DNA from: Apiospora phragmitis
Lineage: Eukaryota > Ascomycota > Sordariomycetes > Amphisphaeriales > Apiosporaceae
Assembly (NCBI GenBank): GCA_038363925.1
Contig: JAQQWL010000003.1
Coordinates: 682,001 to 746,000 of the forward strand
DNA length: 64,000 nucleotides
Direction: 5' to 3'
The translations under genes were made by a program, and so were the position numbers. This document shows, in pieces, positions 49,837-61,600 of the stretch. The first letter of the stretch is position 1. Each line of letters starts with the position of its first letter. Under the pieces are notes generated by a model. That model made no database searches and was not told where the DNA came from. It worked only from the letters and a program-made list of their open reading frames with translations.

Positions 49837-50640
49837 TCATGAAGAAGCCTGATCCACCCCATCTGCTTTCTGCTGCTGCTGCTGCTGGCTCCGCCGCTGC
49901 CTCACGATGGCGTTGTCGAAAATGGCGAAGTCCAGCGGGATCCGCTCGCCCATCCAGATGGCCCTCTCCGAGTGGTCGCGCCTCTCCACCGCGACCTCGT
50001 CGACGCCGGCGGCGCGCTCGTCGGCGGTGGGCACCGTGTTCGGGTGGACCAGCACCGAGAGGGGCCCGCGCCAGACGGCCAGCCAGGCGACGAAGGCGCC
50101 GAACTGGGCCGGCGTGAGCAGGTTCACCTCAAACATGGCGACGGGGTGGGGGCCGAGGGGGCGGTCCCAGAGGGTGTAGATGCGGAGCTCGGGGACTGGG
50201 TTGGGTGGTGTCAGGCCAGGGGACGCGGGGAAGAAGAGGTCAGGGGGGAAGGGGAAAAGGAAAAGAAGAAGAAGAAAAGAATACATTCTCGGCGGATGCG
50301 CTCCCAGAGCTGGTGGGCGTATTCGGTTTGGTCTTTGTTGTTTTGGTAGTAGTAGATGTGTACGTCGCTAATGCCATTGACGTTAGTCAGATATGAGAGC
50401 TCCTTCCTGCTTGTTACATGACATCATCATTGGAGAAAGAAGAAGAAGCGAGACGACACAAACTTACAATCCGCCCCGACGCCCGTTATCCAGCGGCTCT
50501 ACGAAGCGATCGTAGGCCTCGCTGCGGCCCTCGCGCGGCGGGTTCTTGTAGCTCTTGCCGTCTTCGTTGCGCTCGTCGGGCAGGGGCGGTGCATTGGCGT
50601 AGCCGGCTAGGGGACTGAGGTACGTGGGGATCACGGACAT
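49837..50640 (-). CDS. DOPA 4,5-dioxygenase-family protein
   Basis: Exons 50640-50468, 50367-50285 and 50195-49837; introns of 100 and 89 bp; 204 residues in frame. The start MSVIPTYLSPLAGYANAPPL and RGG|FDVHIYYYQNN, then ERIRRE|FPELRIYTLWDRP, PHPVAMFEVNLLTPAQFGA and GPLSVLVHPNT, are successive blocks of the DOPA dioxygenase family. The conserved His of DVHIYY, PHPVAM and LVHPNT are likely metal ligands. Members open the ring of DOPA or related catechols; in many ascomycetes the substrate is unknown. An insertion (DERAAGVDEVAVERR) and a Gln run near the C-terminus look lineage-specific. It is divergent from the unrecognised gene at 51059. Confidence 0.85.
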
Positions 50641-51058
50641 GGTGGATGGCGTGGCGCGGTGTGTGAGAGAGTACAACAGTATTAACGTCGGTACAGTACA
50701 ATAGGGACTAACTATCAAGATAGGAGATCCAATGGAACATGCAGGATGCGCTGCAGATGGAATGCGGAAGTAGCTTGGAGCTGTTCCGAACTAACTTAGC
50801 GGGGTTGAATGGCAGCTCGGTTTGTCAGGCTCGAATCCCGATTTGTCATCTGCCTTCTGCCAAAAGGGCAATTGGCATCTGACGCTGTGTCACCCATGTT
50901 ACTACTTACTTACGAAATCCACGCGGTATATCAAATCAGCATTCTTGATTACAAATCGTGGTATACGAGAAAGGGCCATCACTGTTAAAGGTTCATGTGT
51001 GAGTGAATCCGCCATTGGGAGTGCGGGGATCGCCGGAGCACCTGCAGTAAAGCTAGTC
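50641..51058. promoter_or_regulatory. Shared divergent promoter region
   Basis: 418 bp lie between the start codons of the DOPA-dioxygenase-like gene and the unrecognised gene, short enough for shared regulation. I see no clear TATA box or known operator. Confidence 0.35.
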
Positions 51059-51756
51059 ATGGATCTTCCACAACTCCCTAATGTGGACAGGCTGCTGGTC
51101 ACGGCGGATAACCCGGCGCGCATCGACTTGTCGGGCATGGATCATGCGCGATGCGCGGCTCTCCATAACTATCTGATGCACTATGCCTGGGCCGCCGAAG
51201 GTCGTCCGCCCGCCCAATTGTACGACAGCGGCAAGACCTTCTTCCACAACCCAGGCGGGTGGCGCGCCGGCGCTCTCCGCCACGGTTCCACCCGTCCCTC
51301 GCCGTCTTCCTCGACGCCGCGCTGGTCCGGCCGGTCAACAAGCAGTGGTCCGAAAACCACGAGGGCGTGGGGCCCGAGTCCATGTTCTTCTGGGCCTTGG
51401 GGACCAACGAGGACCCGGAGGCGTTCTTCGCCCGAGAAGACGCCGACCTGCACGACGAGGATCCCGACAGTCTGGTCTGTCTGTACTGGGGCAACGAGGG
51501 CGGCGGGTCCGGCGGCGGCGTCTACTACCACCAGGGCCGCCACCGCGCCGCCGCCTTCCTCGACATGTGGGACCACGACTACGCGATGCCCGCCGCCGCG
51601 CACCCGACGCTGGAGCGGCTGTTCGAGCACTGGCGCTCGCTGGTCGAGCGTGGCGTCTGGGCCGTCGGGCCTCGGGGGGTAGAAGGGACCATTGATGCGT
51701 TCAAGGATGCGGATACGGAAAAATGGAGGGACTACCAGATTCCGCCGACATGGTGA
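51059..51756 (+). CDS. Unrecognised protein (apparent frameshift)
   Basis: From ATG 51059 the frame reads MDLPQLPNVDRLLVTADNPA and KTFFHNPGG, then slips. One base seems missing within about 51250-51300, after which RFHPSLAVFLDAALV, GVGPESMFFWALGTNEDPE, DSLVCLYWGNEGGG and the C-terminus EKWRDYQIPPTW follow in the other frame. Restoring one base gives about 232 residues. It is acidic, with no signal peptide and no membrane segment. Strong GC bias at third positions supports coding on both sides of the slip. I know no family for it; the WGNEGG/VYYHQGRHRAAAFLDMWDHDY region looks enzyme- or binding-like but that is a guess. It is divergent from the DOPA-dioxygenase-like gene. Confidence 0.6.
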
Positions 51757-52514
51757 TTTGGAATTAGACTTAGATCCGTTTATTCAGGTAGTCCATAGGA
51801 ACCTTTGCGCTCAGTGTCTGGGCTCGGTGTGCCGCCGCCGTTGGTTCGAGGACGGACGGGATCCACCTGAGGCCGCTGGGCCGCGGAGCGGGTTTCGTGC
51901 ACTGGATTGCGTTAATTGTGATGGCGCTCCGTATCCCGATGAAGACGAGTAGCAGATCCCAAGTTAGTTGTCGTTGTCGTTCGATTACACCCGCAAGAAG
52001 CGCTACAAAACGCACTACACGGCAAGTCAACATCGATTGGAATCGATGAAGCACAGCTGGCTCACTGCCAGAACCCTCAAACGTACACGGCGACATTCAA
52101 ATCTTATCATTATTCGATCGTGGCAGCAGCTCACTGGTCGATATTACGAAGCACAGATATATAGCGCTTACACCTGATTAACTGTTTGGTTTTTGGCAAT
52201 CTTCTTGTCGAGTGTGCTGTTCAGCTTGCTGCGCTTTCCGTCTAATAAGTGCGGCTGAGCAAACAGTAAGTAGGGGCTGGGGGGGGGATACCGACGCCGC
52301 CCCTTCTAGTAAGCCACGGCGAACGCCCGCCCACTTTAGCGAGGGACTCCAACACCCCTAACACCCGACCGTCTCGGCTTCGTTCATTTTCTGCTCACTT
52401 TCGTGACGACTTCTTTTACATTCCTTCATTGATTTCTTATCTGTTCCGAAACGAGAGATACCCGAACTGTCATCAATTAAATCAATCAGGGTCAATCAAC
52501 CATTTCCATCAACC
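51757..52514. other. Intergenic, no supported gene
   Basis: Contains a pyrimidine-rich stretch and a G-run (52279-52286) upstream of the cupin gene. No gene is seen. Confidence 0.45.
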
Positions 52515-53174
52515 ATGCTCTCCTTCATGCGGGGCAGCAACCCGCCGCGCCGGAACACGGCCTCGCAAGCCCGCATCGAATACGAGGACGGCAAGTCCTG
52601 GCAGGAGTTCTCGCCGCCCGGCTCGGAATACCTCGTGCGCCACAGCATCCCGCCGGGCTCCATGTTCAACCCGCCGCTGCACCTGCACCTGTTCCAGACG
52701 GAGCGGTTCCGGTGCGTCGCGGGGGCCGGGGTCTGGCACCAGCCGACGCACCCGGACGCGTCCAAGCGCCGGGTCGTCATGCGCGCGGGGGACCCGCACA
52801 TCACGCTGCAGGCGGGCTTGTTCCACCGCTTCGAGAACGCCAGCGGGGACGAGGATCTGGTGGTCGAGATCGGCCTCGACCCGGAGTCCCAGGACGCCGA
52901 GATGGAACACCGGTTCTTTCGCAACTTCTTCGGCTACCTCGAGGACTGCCGCGTCCAGGGGACGGAGCCCAGTCTGTTTCAGCTCGAGCTGTTCCTCTGG
53001 ACTGTCGATGGGCCGCTCGCCATTCCCGTCCCCGGGATTCCCAACTGGCTCAACTGGTGGATCAGTCGTGGCTTCATGGTCGTATTGGGCAAGTGGATCG
53101 GGGAGTTCTTATTGGGCTATCGCGCGTCGTACCCGGAGTACTACTCAGGGCCCATGAGGAAACGAGTCGATTGA
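52515..53174 (+). CDS. RmlC-like cupin protein
   Basis: Single exon of 219 codons from ATG 52515. After a basic N-terminus (MLSFMRGSNPPRRNTASQAR) the cupin core reads PPLHLHLFQTERFRCVAGAG (HxH...E type first motif) and ends with the second motif GDPHITLQAGLFHRFENASG. The C-terminal third is helical and hydrophobic (GFMVVLGKWIGEFLLGY) and may associate with membranes. Small cupins of this sort often neighbour secondary-metabolism genes, where they act as isomerases, dehydratases or binding proteins. Substrate is unknown. Very GC-rich; no intron. Confidence 0.75.
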   Translation: MLSFMRGSNPPRRNTASQARIEYEDGKSWQEFSPPGSEYLVRHSIPPGSMFNPPLHLHLFQTERFRCVAGAGVWHQPTHPDASKRRVVMRAGDPHITLQAGLFHRFENASGDEDLVVEIGLDPESQDAEMEHRFFRNFFGYLEDCRVQGTEPSLFQLELFLWTVDGPLAIPVPGIPNWLNWWISRGFMVVLGKWIGEFLLGYRASYPEYYSGPMRKRVD

Positions 53175-54782
53175 GCCAGTCGATGAGGCTGTTGCCTTTG
53201 GCGTGGTTGTCTCACGCGCCTTTCTTCCTCAAGTGGATGTACGACTGCATAGCGTATATTACGTCAGGACAGACATCGGCATCATAGGGGGCTTGATCAA
53301 AGGATTTGATCGGGGCTTAAGGAACAGAAATATGGGAATGGCATCCGCATGTAACTCGGGGGAAAACGAATACTATCAACAGGACAAACCTTACAAGTTG
53401 TATTGATCCTAGGGCCTGCAATGTTGGAACCTGTTGGTATTTGTCTTGTTTAACAAACCCCTCCCCGGGGTTGGATCGCGAACTACAACACAAACACAGG
53501 TGCTAACTTCGCAGTCTGCCTCTCTCTGCACCCACCAAGGAGTGGACAGAGCAAATTGCTTTTGACGCCGGTAGATGAACCCTAAACACCTAAGGTACGA
53601 CATCATCAACCGGTCAGTGCTTTCTATGACGAACATTGGTGTCGATACGCAGGCGGTACTTATCTCTAGATCTTGGAAACGTGCTAATTACAAAGATAAA
53701 GCCGAGACCAAACTGGAATGCGATGGCTCCTCTGCCCCGGAGGTAGGAGCACCCCCAGTTCTTTGCGTTTCTAACATGCCAATACTAACATATGCTTTTA
53801 CAACCGTCAGAATCCCAGAATGAGCCTATTACCCAGGGGCATATGGAAAACAAAAATGAATCAGGCATGAGAGCTGTCAGATTCCGTTGGCTGGAGCCCG
53901 GATTGGTCTGAGAACGCCAGATCCTCCATGTCTGACCCTCGGTCGTGAGAATGTCGAGTCCCAACATCATGGGATGGGAAAACTACGCGATGACGACGAC
54001 CTTCGCGTCACTGTTGGCGATGGTGGATTGTGAGACAGCTACCGGGTCCGTCACCATGGCCGGGGAGTAGGCCTTACAGTTTTCTCCGAGCCCGGTCTAG
54101 GAGACGTATACATTTGATGTCTGGGGATGAGTATTTCCAAACTCGGCCAAGATGGGTAAATGAGGTAAATGACCGGAGAGGGCTGGATAAGGTAACAATG
54201 GCTGTGTGCGTACGTGCACGTCAGCTCCAGGCTGATGTTTGTGGAACAAAGATAATCGCTAGGACGGACGCGACGCCCCTGAGAGCCGAGAGGCATCGTC
54301 GCAGTACTGGCCATATTGATATGGGTGGGTGGGGATCGGGAGAGTTTGCGCATTCGGATGTCCCATTGGGCCGGTACAGTCGAGACGTGCATGGGAGGGT
54401 TGGGTCAGATTGTCTTACGAATCTGGCGAAGAAGGCATGACATTGGCCCACATCCGCATTTGCCAAATCCAACGTCAGCTTATTTACTACCGCTTTGGCC
54501 CCATCCCATTCGACCTTTCCATTATTTCCACACCTTCAACCAGCATCTACAACCTATCAGCATGTTTCCACCGCAGCTCGACACCAGCCGTATGGTTTGC
54601 CGGCTGGCGACGATCAAATGGATCGCTGGGGATTACTGGTGGGGGTCCGGCCCTCCCCTTCAGTCTCTGGACCTGACTTGGAATCCTAATAGCCGAGCAT
54701 ATGTCACACCCGTATCCCCAAGTCTCGCGTCACTCAGACTTTCTCTCCCGCAACCAATTGCGCCTGAACGGTAGCTGTTGCC
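53175..54782. other. Intergenic, no supported gene
   Basis: 3' flank of the cupin gene and upstream region of the rhodopsin-domain gene. Short frames only. Confidence 0.45.
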
Positions 54783-56258
54783 ATGGCTTCTTCAGACGCT
54801 CTGGCTCCTCGCCGGGAAGAGGAGTCGACTGATCTCTTTGTTTCCGAGACTGCATTCAAGGTATGTTCTGCTGTTGGAGATATGCGCGCGGGAAACGCTC
54901 GGGCAGCTTCCGTTACTGAATTTTGAACCCTCTTCTACGTTCTGATCAGGTCGTTGTTTGGCTCACCACCGCGATCTGCATCGTAGTCTCCATCCTGCGA
55001 TTCACCATTCGCTTCCTGACGTTCCACCGTCTGTTCATCGAAGACTACTTCATGATCTTCTCCGTGCTGGTCCTCGTCACCCTGGCCGCCGTCCTGCAGC
55101 ATTTCCTGCGGTACATATACCTCATCCTCGAGGCGCCGAACGAGGTGGCGTTCCCCGACCGCCTGGTGTTGGACGAGCCGGGGCTCCGCACCGCCCTCAT
55201 CCTGAACACGGTCGGCATCTGGGCCATCAAGCTCAACTTCCTGGCCTTCTTCCGCCGCTTCGGCATCCAGATCCGGTCCTACATGGTCTCCTGGTGGGTG
55301 GCCAGCTTTCTGGTCGTGGCCTGCGGGGCGGTGCAGGTCGGCGTCATCCTGGCCATCGGCACCGAGTTCGACAACTTGGCCCTCATCACGGAGAATCTCA
55401 TCTACGTGTACAACATCTACAAAGCAAGCATTGTGCTGGATATATTTTCCGATGCTATCAGTATGTCTTTTTCTTCACAGAGATAGCGGTCCTCATGGTC
55501 CATCTGTTCTCACACTAATCTCGATGATGGGAATCTAGTCATCTGCTTCCCGGTTTTTATTGCTTGGCGGAGTGGGATCACGATGCGGCAGAAGCTCGTC
55601 TTAACCGGCGTCTTCTTACTCGTGGGCTTTACGATCGCCGTGACCGTTGTCCGTGGCAGCATCTTCGGAGGCGTCTACAAGGCCGTCGGTAACGCCAACC
55701 ACATCAGGGTGTTGAACATTGGCTGGCTGTTATTCTGGTTTATGATCCAATATGTAGTGTGTAAGTCGTCAAAACCAGTCCCCTTTTCGTCTCGGCCGTC
55801 TAGACAGGTCAGGTTAGGTCAGGCAAGGCCAGAATATGCTGACAAGGATTGTCGCAGCCTTTATGATCGCTTGCATCATTTCATTCCGGTCCCTATGGGT
55901 CAACAAGCGCGAGAAGACAAGCGTCAAGCGGTTCCAACTCGAGAAGCGCTGGCGCGCCGCCGCCGCCGAGGAGCGGTCCCCGGCGGACAGCGGGCAGCGC
56001 CGCGGCCAGTGGTCCAGGATGCAAGATAGCGTGCTGCAGACTATGGCGGACCTGGAGGCCGCGGACCTCGAGACGGACTCCGATCAAACACTGGAGCATC
56101 AGCCGCCGTCCGAAATCATGTTGGTTGACATGTCGAACGGTGGTCGTGGTGACAATGACTGGTCTACCACAGGCACGCGCAGGGGCTCATCCTCACGTCG
56201 GGCAACGCTCAACGGCTCGCACTCGAGGAACACAACCCCCGATAACATGTCCTTATAA
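54783..56258 (+). CDS. Seven-helix rhodopsin-domain integral membrane protein (Pth11-like fold, no CFEM)
   Basis: Four exons: 54783-54860, 54950-55460, 55539-55760, 55858-56258. All introns have GT...AG ends and the frame is kept, giving 403 residues. The cytosolic-type N-terminus (MASSDALAPRREEESTDLF) precedes seven membrane segments. The first helix VVVWLTTAICIVVSILRF is followed by RLFIEDYFMIFSVLV, where the ED-(Y/W) pair is conserved in the fungal rhodopsin-domain family, then IWAIKLNFLAFFRRFG. Later helices include IICFPVFIAWR and LNIGWLLFWFMIQYVV. A ~130-residue polar tail rich in Arg, Ser and acidic residues follows. Such proteins are candidate surface receptors. There is no N-terminal signal peptide or CFEM cysteine domain, so calling it Pth11 would go too far. 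Confidence 0.85.
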
Positions 56259-56832
56259 CTATTCCACTGGTTTGGACGAGTCACTTGTGCAACGTTCGGT
56301 GGCGGTCTGATTATGACATGAAACGACTTTTAGATATAAATGCGCAAGCATAGAGCGGTTTACCTTGATTTCTTAGAAAATACCCTGTAATAAAGAGATC
56401 TTATCATATAACTCGAGAACAGACTTGAGGGCGTCCTCAAGGAGTCCATCCTTTATGCACACGGGGTCCATCTCCATGTGTGCGTGGTAATACAGTGAAT
56501 TAATCGCTTTTAGGGGGTAAGTCGCCGCTACCTTGCCTTGCTCGCACCCTCTACCGTTTAGGCCACTGTGCTCGGTACATCGTCACTACCGGGTGAGTAG
56601 CTCCGAAAGTACTTTTGCCGTCATTGGCGGGAGCTGAGCCTAGCTTATTTATGCTAGTAGGCTCACCAGCATAGCCCCAGTGATGAGCTTACTGTATTGG
56701 CATACAAATAGACATACACGATGGTCTGTGCCTGCCAGTATGGATCAGCTTTTGAACCCTAGAGGAAACTATATTCCTACATGCCATTTGAATTGATCCC
56801 AGCAGCATCAACATTAACATTAGGATCTCACG
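56259..56832. other. Intergenic, no supported gene
   Basis: 3' flank of the membrane protein gene and upstream of the dehydrogenase gene. No gene is seen. Confidence 0.5.
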
Positions 56833-58007
56833 ATGGCCCAACTAATGGAGATGATGCGCGTCACCCTGTTCGGGTCGCGGAACGACGGCAAGGGAGCGTC
56901 GTTTTTCGACCCCGCGAAGGACATCCCCTCGCTGGCGGCAAAGGTCGTCCTGGTCACCGGCGCCGCCGGGGACCTCGGCAGGACGACCGCCGTCCAGCTG
57001 GCCCGCTACGGACGGCCCGCCCGCATCTACGTGGCGGACCTCCCCCCGCGCCAGTCCAGACGAGAAAGAGCAACTCCTCCGCCGGCTTGCGCGCGAGGCA
57101 TACGAGACGGCCGACGACGAAGAGGCGAAGTCCGAGAATGCCGGGGATGATGACAACGACAACGCGACGGCGCGCACGGAGTTCCGGATCCTCGACCTGG
57201 ACCTCGGCTCGCTGGCGAGCGTGCAGGCCTGCGCGGCCGCCTTCCTGGCCCGCGAGGAGAGGCTGGACATCCTGGTCCTCAACGCCGGCATCATCCGGGT
57301 CGCGCCGGGGACCACGGCCGACGGCTACGAGGCCCACTTCGGCATCAACTACCTCGGCCACGCGCTCCTGGCGCGGCTGCTGGCGCCGACCCTGGTCCGA
57401 ACGGCGGAGCAGTCCGAGTCGGCAGACGCGCGCGTCGTGGTGGTATCGAGCGAGGGGCACAGCGTGGCGCCCAAGGGGGGGGATTGAGTTTGGGGCGCTG
57501 AAGACGCCGTGCGCGGAAATGGTAGGTGGCTTTTTCTTTCTCTACGCGGCTGGAAGATGATGCGAATACTCCCCTAACGTCAATGTTATCTTTTGCTTAT
57601 AACTACTTACTCTTGAATTCATTCAGTCCTACGCCCAACGGTACGGCCAAAGCAAAATCGCCCTCATCCAGCTCGCGAAGCAGCTCGCGCGTCGGCACCC
57701 GCCACTGAAAGCCGCGGCCGTGCATCCGGGCCGGATCCTGACGGGCATGGCCGAGTCGCTGCGGAAGGAGAGCCTGCTGGTGCGCATCACGGCGCCGATG
57801 GCGCCGCTCATCTGCGTGCCGGTGGCGACGGGGGTCAAGAACCACCTCTGGGCCGCCACGAGCGCGGACGTGGTCAGCGGCACGTACTACGAGCCCGTGG
57901 GGGTCCCGGACAGGGAGTCGGCGGTGGCGCGGGATGAGGGGCTTGCGGAGCGGCTGTGGGAGTGGACTGAGAAGGAGCTTGTGGCTGCGGGGGTCTGGCC
58001 CGGGTAG
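56833..58007 (+). CDS. Short-chain dehydrogenase/reductase (two apparent frameshifts)
   Basis: Exon 1 is 56833-57521 and exon 2 is 57627-58007, with a 105-bp intron. Exon 1 is 689 nt, two more than a multiple of three. One extra C in the run 57042-57047 and one extra G in the run 57475-57482 account for this, and removal gives a 355-residue SDR. It has LVTGAAGDLGRTTAVQLARY (TGxxGxxG cofactor site), then LVLNAGI (NAG), VVVSSEGH (catalytic Ser) and YGQSK (YxxxK catalytic pair) right after the intron. It ends with VHPGRILTGMAESLRKE and a tail LVAAGVWPG. An acidic insert (ETADDEEAKSENAGDDD) lies between the first strand pair. NAD(P)-dependent oxidoreductase of unknown substrate. A P450 relic follows 145 bp downstream. 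Confidence 0.85.
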
Positions 58008-58151
58008 ATCATGGAGAGAGGGGAAGTCGGCATCCCCCAACTAATATGAGCGATTGGAAAGCCAGCTCTTCATATATGATCTGTTCAAAGAAGACCAATA
58101 TTGAATGTAGTGGTGTGGTGTCAAGTACTAATAGCATCACGGCCGGAGGGC

Positions 58152-58621
58152 CGTATCCAAGTGTTCTTAATAAGGCGCAATCCGACGCCGGGGTGCTTCC
58201 GGCCGGAGCGGTTATTTTCCATGGAGACACCTGCAGGGCTCGGCCGAATACGGAAGACACCAGACATCCTCTTCGGCGCCGGAACTCTCCAGTGCAGAGG
58301 CAAGGCCATTGCTTGGGTGGGGGACCGCAAGTTCTTCGTTGAGGTAAGCTGGAGTAGAAATAAGAGATAAAAAAGAAAAGAAAGAAAAAAAAGGCGTGAG
58401 TCCTTGGAGCCTCTACATCTTGACAACAGTTGTTAAAGAAACCCAATTAAACAGCTGGATAACCAAGCACTAACCATTGAAAAGTTTGTGGGCAGTTATT
58501 TGGCAGATTTGACTTCGATATCGTCAATAACATTGCGCCCTTTGGCTATGATGACGGTGCACGGTTTTGGTCTACAAGTCACACGTCGGCCAGAGGGGAC
58601 GGAGATTTGATTAGATGTTAA
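58152..58621 (+). pseudogene. Cytochrome P450 C-terminal fragment (heme domain relic)
   Basis: Exon-like stretches 58152-58343 and 58496-58621 flank a 152-bp intron with a CACTAACC branch point. The first reads CFRPERLF, then TPDILFGAGTLQCRGKAIAW, matching the P450 PERF-type block and the heme loop FGxGxxxCxG. The second reads LFGRFDFDIVNNIAPF and ends FWSTSHTSARGDGD...TAA. P450s are ~500 residues, whereas only ~105 remain. Upstream of the PERF-type block the residues are shortened and soon lose resemblance, and the next gene begins within 150 bp, so the N-terminal four-fifths (I-helix, ExxR) is missing. It looks like the 3' end left after a deletion. Heme loop GTLQ in place of GxRx is unusual but occurs. 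Confidence 0.68.
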
Positions 58622-61600
58622 ATGTAACGGTCAAGACGCTATAAGATTTTACTAATACTGGACCTTATACATACCTAGAAACTTTTTGATATAACATCTC
58701 TAACGATAAGCTTGGCGTCAGGAGGGCTCGCCTTGTGGTGACGACACTGAGTTCAAACACTCATCTTCCAACATTGATGTTGCTCTTCCCCTTACAAGAG
58801 CGGCACTCCCTGGGGCTCCAATGGGTTACAAGAACCTGTTAAACTCTGGGCCGTCTTAGAGACGACATATTGGGCCTGGGGGGTAGGTGCTCCTCAAGTA
58901 TCCCACAAGGGGGATTTCTATTTTCCCATTGAAAGGCCGAACTCATATGAACACCAAAATGATGGTTCACTACTACACTCAACATTGCTTGCATTTACTG
59001 GGTTTGTAGAACCAAATACGCTTCCAGCCCGCTGACTTGGCCGATCTTGAAAAACTTCTTGAATAACGTGAGGTTTACCATCACGTCCGACCCCTTTTCC
59101 GGCCGGCTTGGGTCACAAACACTCGACCCCTGAGAAATATCCTCTCTAAGCGAAGGGACGACTACCTTGGCAAGCCAATCTGAGATTTTAGTCAGAACAT
59201 CCTCGTGTACCATGCTCTCCCTCTCCCCTTCTTCCGAGAGTATTTACATACTTCCGCCTATAGCGTGTGATCATATCCTTCTGTGTGCCTAAATCACATC
59301 CTGGCCCTGCGGAGCTTTCAGAGTGTAGCATTCTGCGACCCCCATAGTCGGGGCTAAAAGCAAGGCCCAGCTCATATACCCATCATCAGGATGTCAAGGA
59401 GGCCACTGGCCGTCTTGTCCTCCAACTACGGCGTATCAAGTGTCGACTCGATGCTAGAACAGAGGTTGCCAAGTCACACTCACACAGTCGAGATACTTTC
59501 TGCTTAGTGAAGTGCCATAGGTTGTCGTCGCCCCAATGACAGCGATACACGGCAATTTTGCACAATTTCTCAGGCTGCTGCAACGGAGGAAGTATCAGAT
59601 TAGGCAAGTGTATCCGGGCGGGCGGCTGAATTAGAGTAATACGGTATACCACCGGGAAGCCTGGCCGGGTTCTTTGCTGAAGAAACAGCTGATCATTGCA
59701 GACTGCATGTGCTTGGCACGAACCTCTGAAAAAAGAAAAAGACATTGCTTTCTTTCCCGCCACCCGAGTCGTCGTTTTCACATAGTTTTGGTGTTTTCTT
59801 TTTCGACGTGGCGTCATACACGGCTTCTGCTGATTAGATCTGGTATGCTTAGCTGTCGAGATATTTGTGGATATCTCTCGTTAGTGTCCAGAATACCGCC
59901 GTCAGTTGAGCCGAGGCAATGCAGGTGGGGGCGAAGATGCATCTGGGGGAGCCATTACTTCATCTGCCTCCTCTCGGAGGAAGAGTGTGTGCCAGTCGGT
60001 CGACCGGATCCGAAGAATTGGAGTCTATCTGAAAGTCGCGTGTTCAATGAGGAGTCGCATCCACAAGCCCGATAAGGTACCATCACTGGCATCTCATCCC
60101 CCCGGCCTTGAACTTCAGATCTATGATTGTATGCTTTTGTGCTCGTGTGGGCGCTCGCGCAGATAAAATCTTGGCCTATGCGGTCGGTTTCAATATTGCA
60201 ACCTGCCGAGATTATGATGCCCAGATCTATGAGAGTGTTCCAGCCCCCTTCTGCAGGGCGTATATCTAATTAGCATGTGCCGTACGTGCCGTACCGGCGT
60301 TACACTGCAGCTAAGATCATGCCGATTCTATAGGGGGACTGCGTTCGTGGAGAGGATAGTTGGCTTTACTAGCATATGTCTTGGCAAAAGACGTTTCCTG
60401 GCTTTCTTGAACTTTCATCCTTCCGCTTACTGCGCGAAATAGATATTATACAAGATCCTAGCAACAAGAGGGTATGGCGTTGGCTGATGTTGTCTGCTAT
60501 TCATGGAAGTAACGCCAACAAGGTTCGTCCCGACGTCAGTGCATCTATATGACCTGACTATTACTATCTCGCAGCAATAGAGCCGAGTGATTACGAATAG
60601 CTACCAATATCCAACCCATATCGGTAGTAGCTGCGGGCAACAAGGGGTGTTAATTGGCTCACTGGTCGGCCTTATGTACGAGCATGAAGGGGGAGGCCAA
60701 ATGAGAAGGGTGGATTGCACCGACTAAAGTCTCCGAACGATGGAGATGCAGCTAATCGGATGGATGGACGCAGTTAAGCTTGAGATGAAGTCTTCAATAT
60801 AGCCACTAAGATACTGTTAAGATGAATTGGGCTGTGGTATAGGTAAGTCTTATGTAATGCCCCAGTGCAGCAGCATGGCCAGATGGCCGAGTCTCTAACC
60901 CTGCTCAGGGCAGATGATGATAAGGCGGTCCTGCAGCTGCACCGGAAGCAATGCGTCACGCTTAAGCATCATGATATAGTGACGAAGAGCAGCATGACGC
61001 AATTAATTAATATTCTTGTTGAGCCTTGCGTCTCCAGCGTGAGTAGTATCAGACCTCAGGGCAAGAAGAGCCAGAAAAGATCCACCGTAGGTCGAGGTAC
61101 GAAACGCCCAAAACTTGGAAATACTTGACGATGCGATAATGCAGACGCAAGATAGATGCTGGCTAAGTAAGGGCATCAAAAAGTAGCCGAAAAGTCGACG
61201 AGAAACCAATGATAATAACTTATAGGTAGGTAGGTATGCAGTATGCATGCTCTGGACCAACAACGAGGCCCACCAATCGGTCACTTTTATCACATCGAGA
61301 TCGCTGTATGGAGGCTCATTGCATATGTATGTACATGATTCATGTATGCGCGCAGTGGGTATGATCCGCGCGCAGTCCCGCGATTCGGAATCTCGCCGGA
61401 AGATAGAGAAAGCGAGACTATCGACGCCAACACCTACCACGCTGGGTCCCGCACACCTGCAGCCGGATGGGGTCCTGGTGGCCCTTCATCTCCACCCTTT
61501 GCCGTGGCTAGTAGAGCCTCGAGTGCGGTCTAGACGTCTTCATGCAGGAGAGAGGATATGAAGGCTGGCAGAATAGGGAGAGGACCGCAGGCGTGTCCTT

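Noticed and set aside
49839..50117. Plus-strand Arg/Ala-rich ORF
   Set aside because: Antisense to exon 3 of the DOPA-dioxygenase-like gene.
60870..60960. tRNA-like string TGGCCGAG
   Set aside because: No acceptor stem, anticodon arm or T-loop could be fitted around it.
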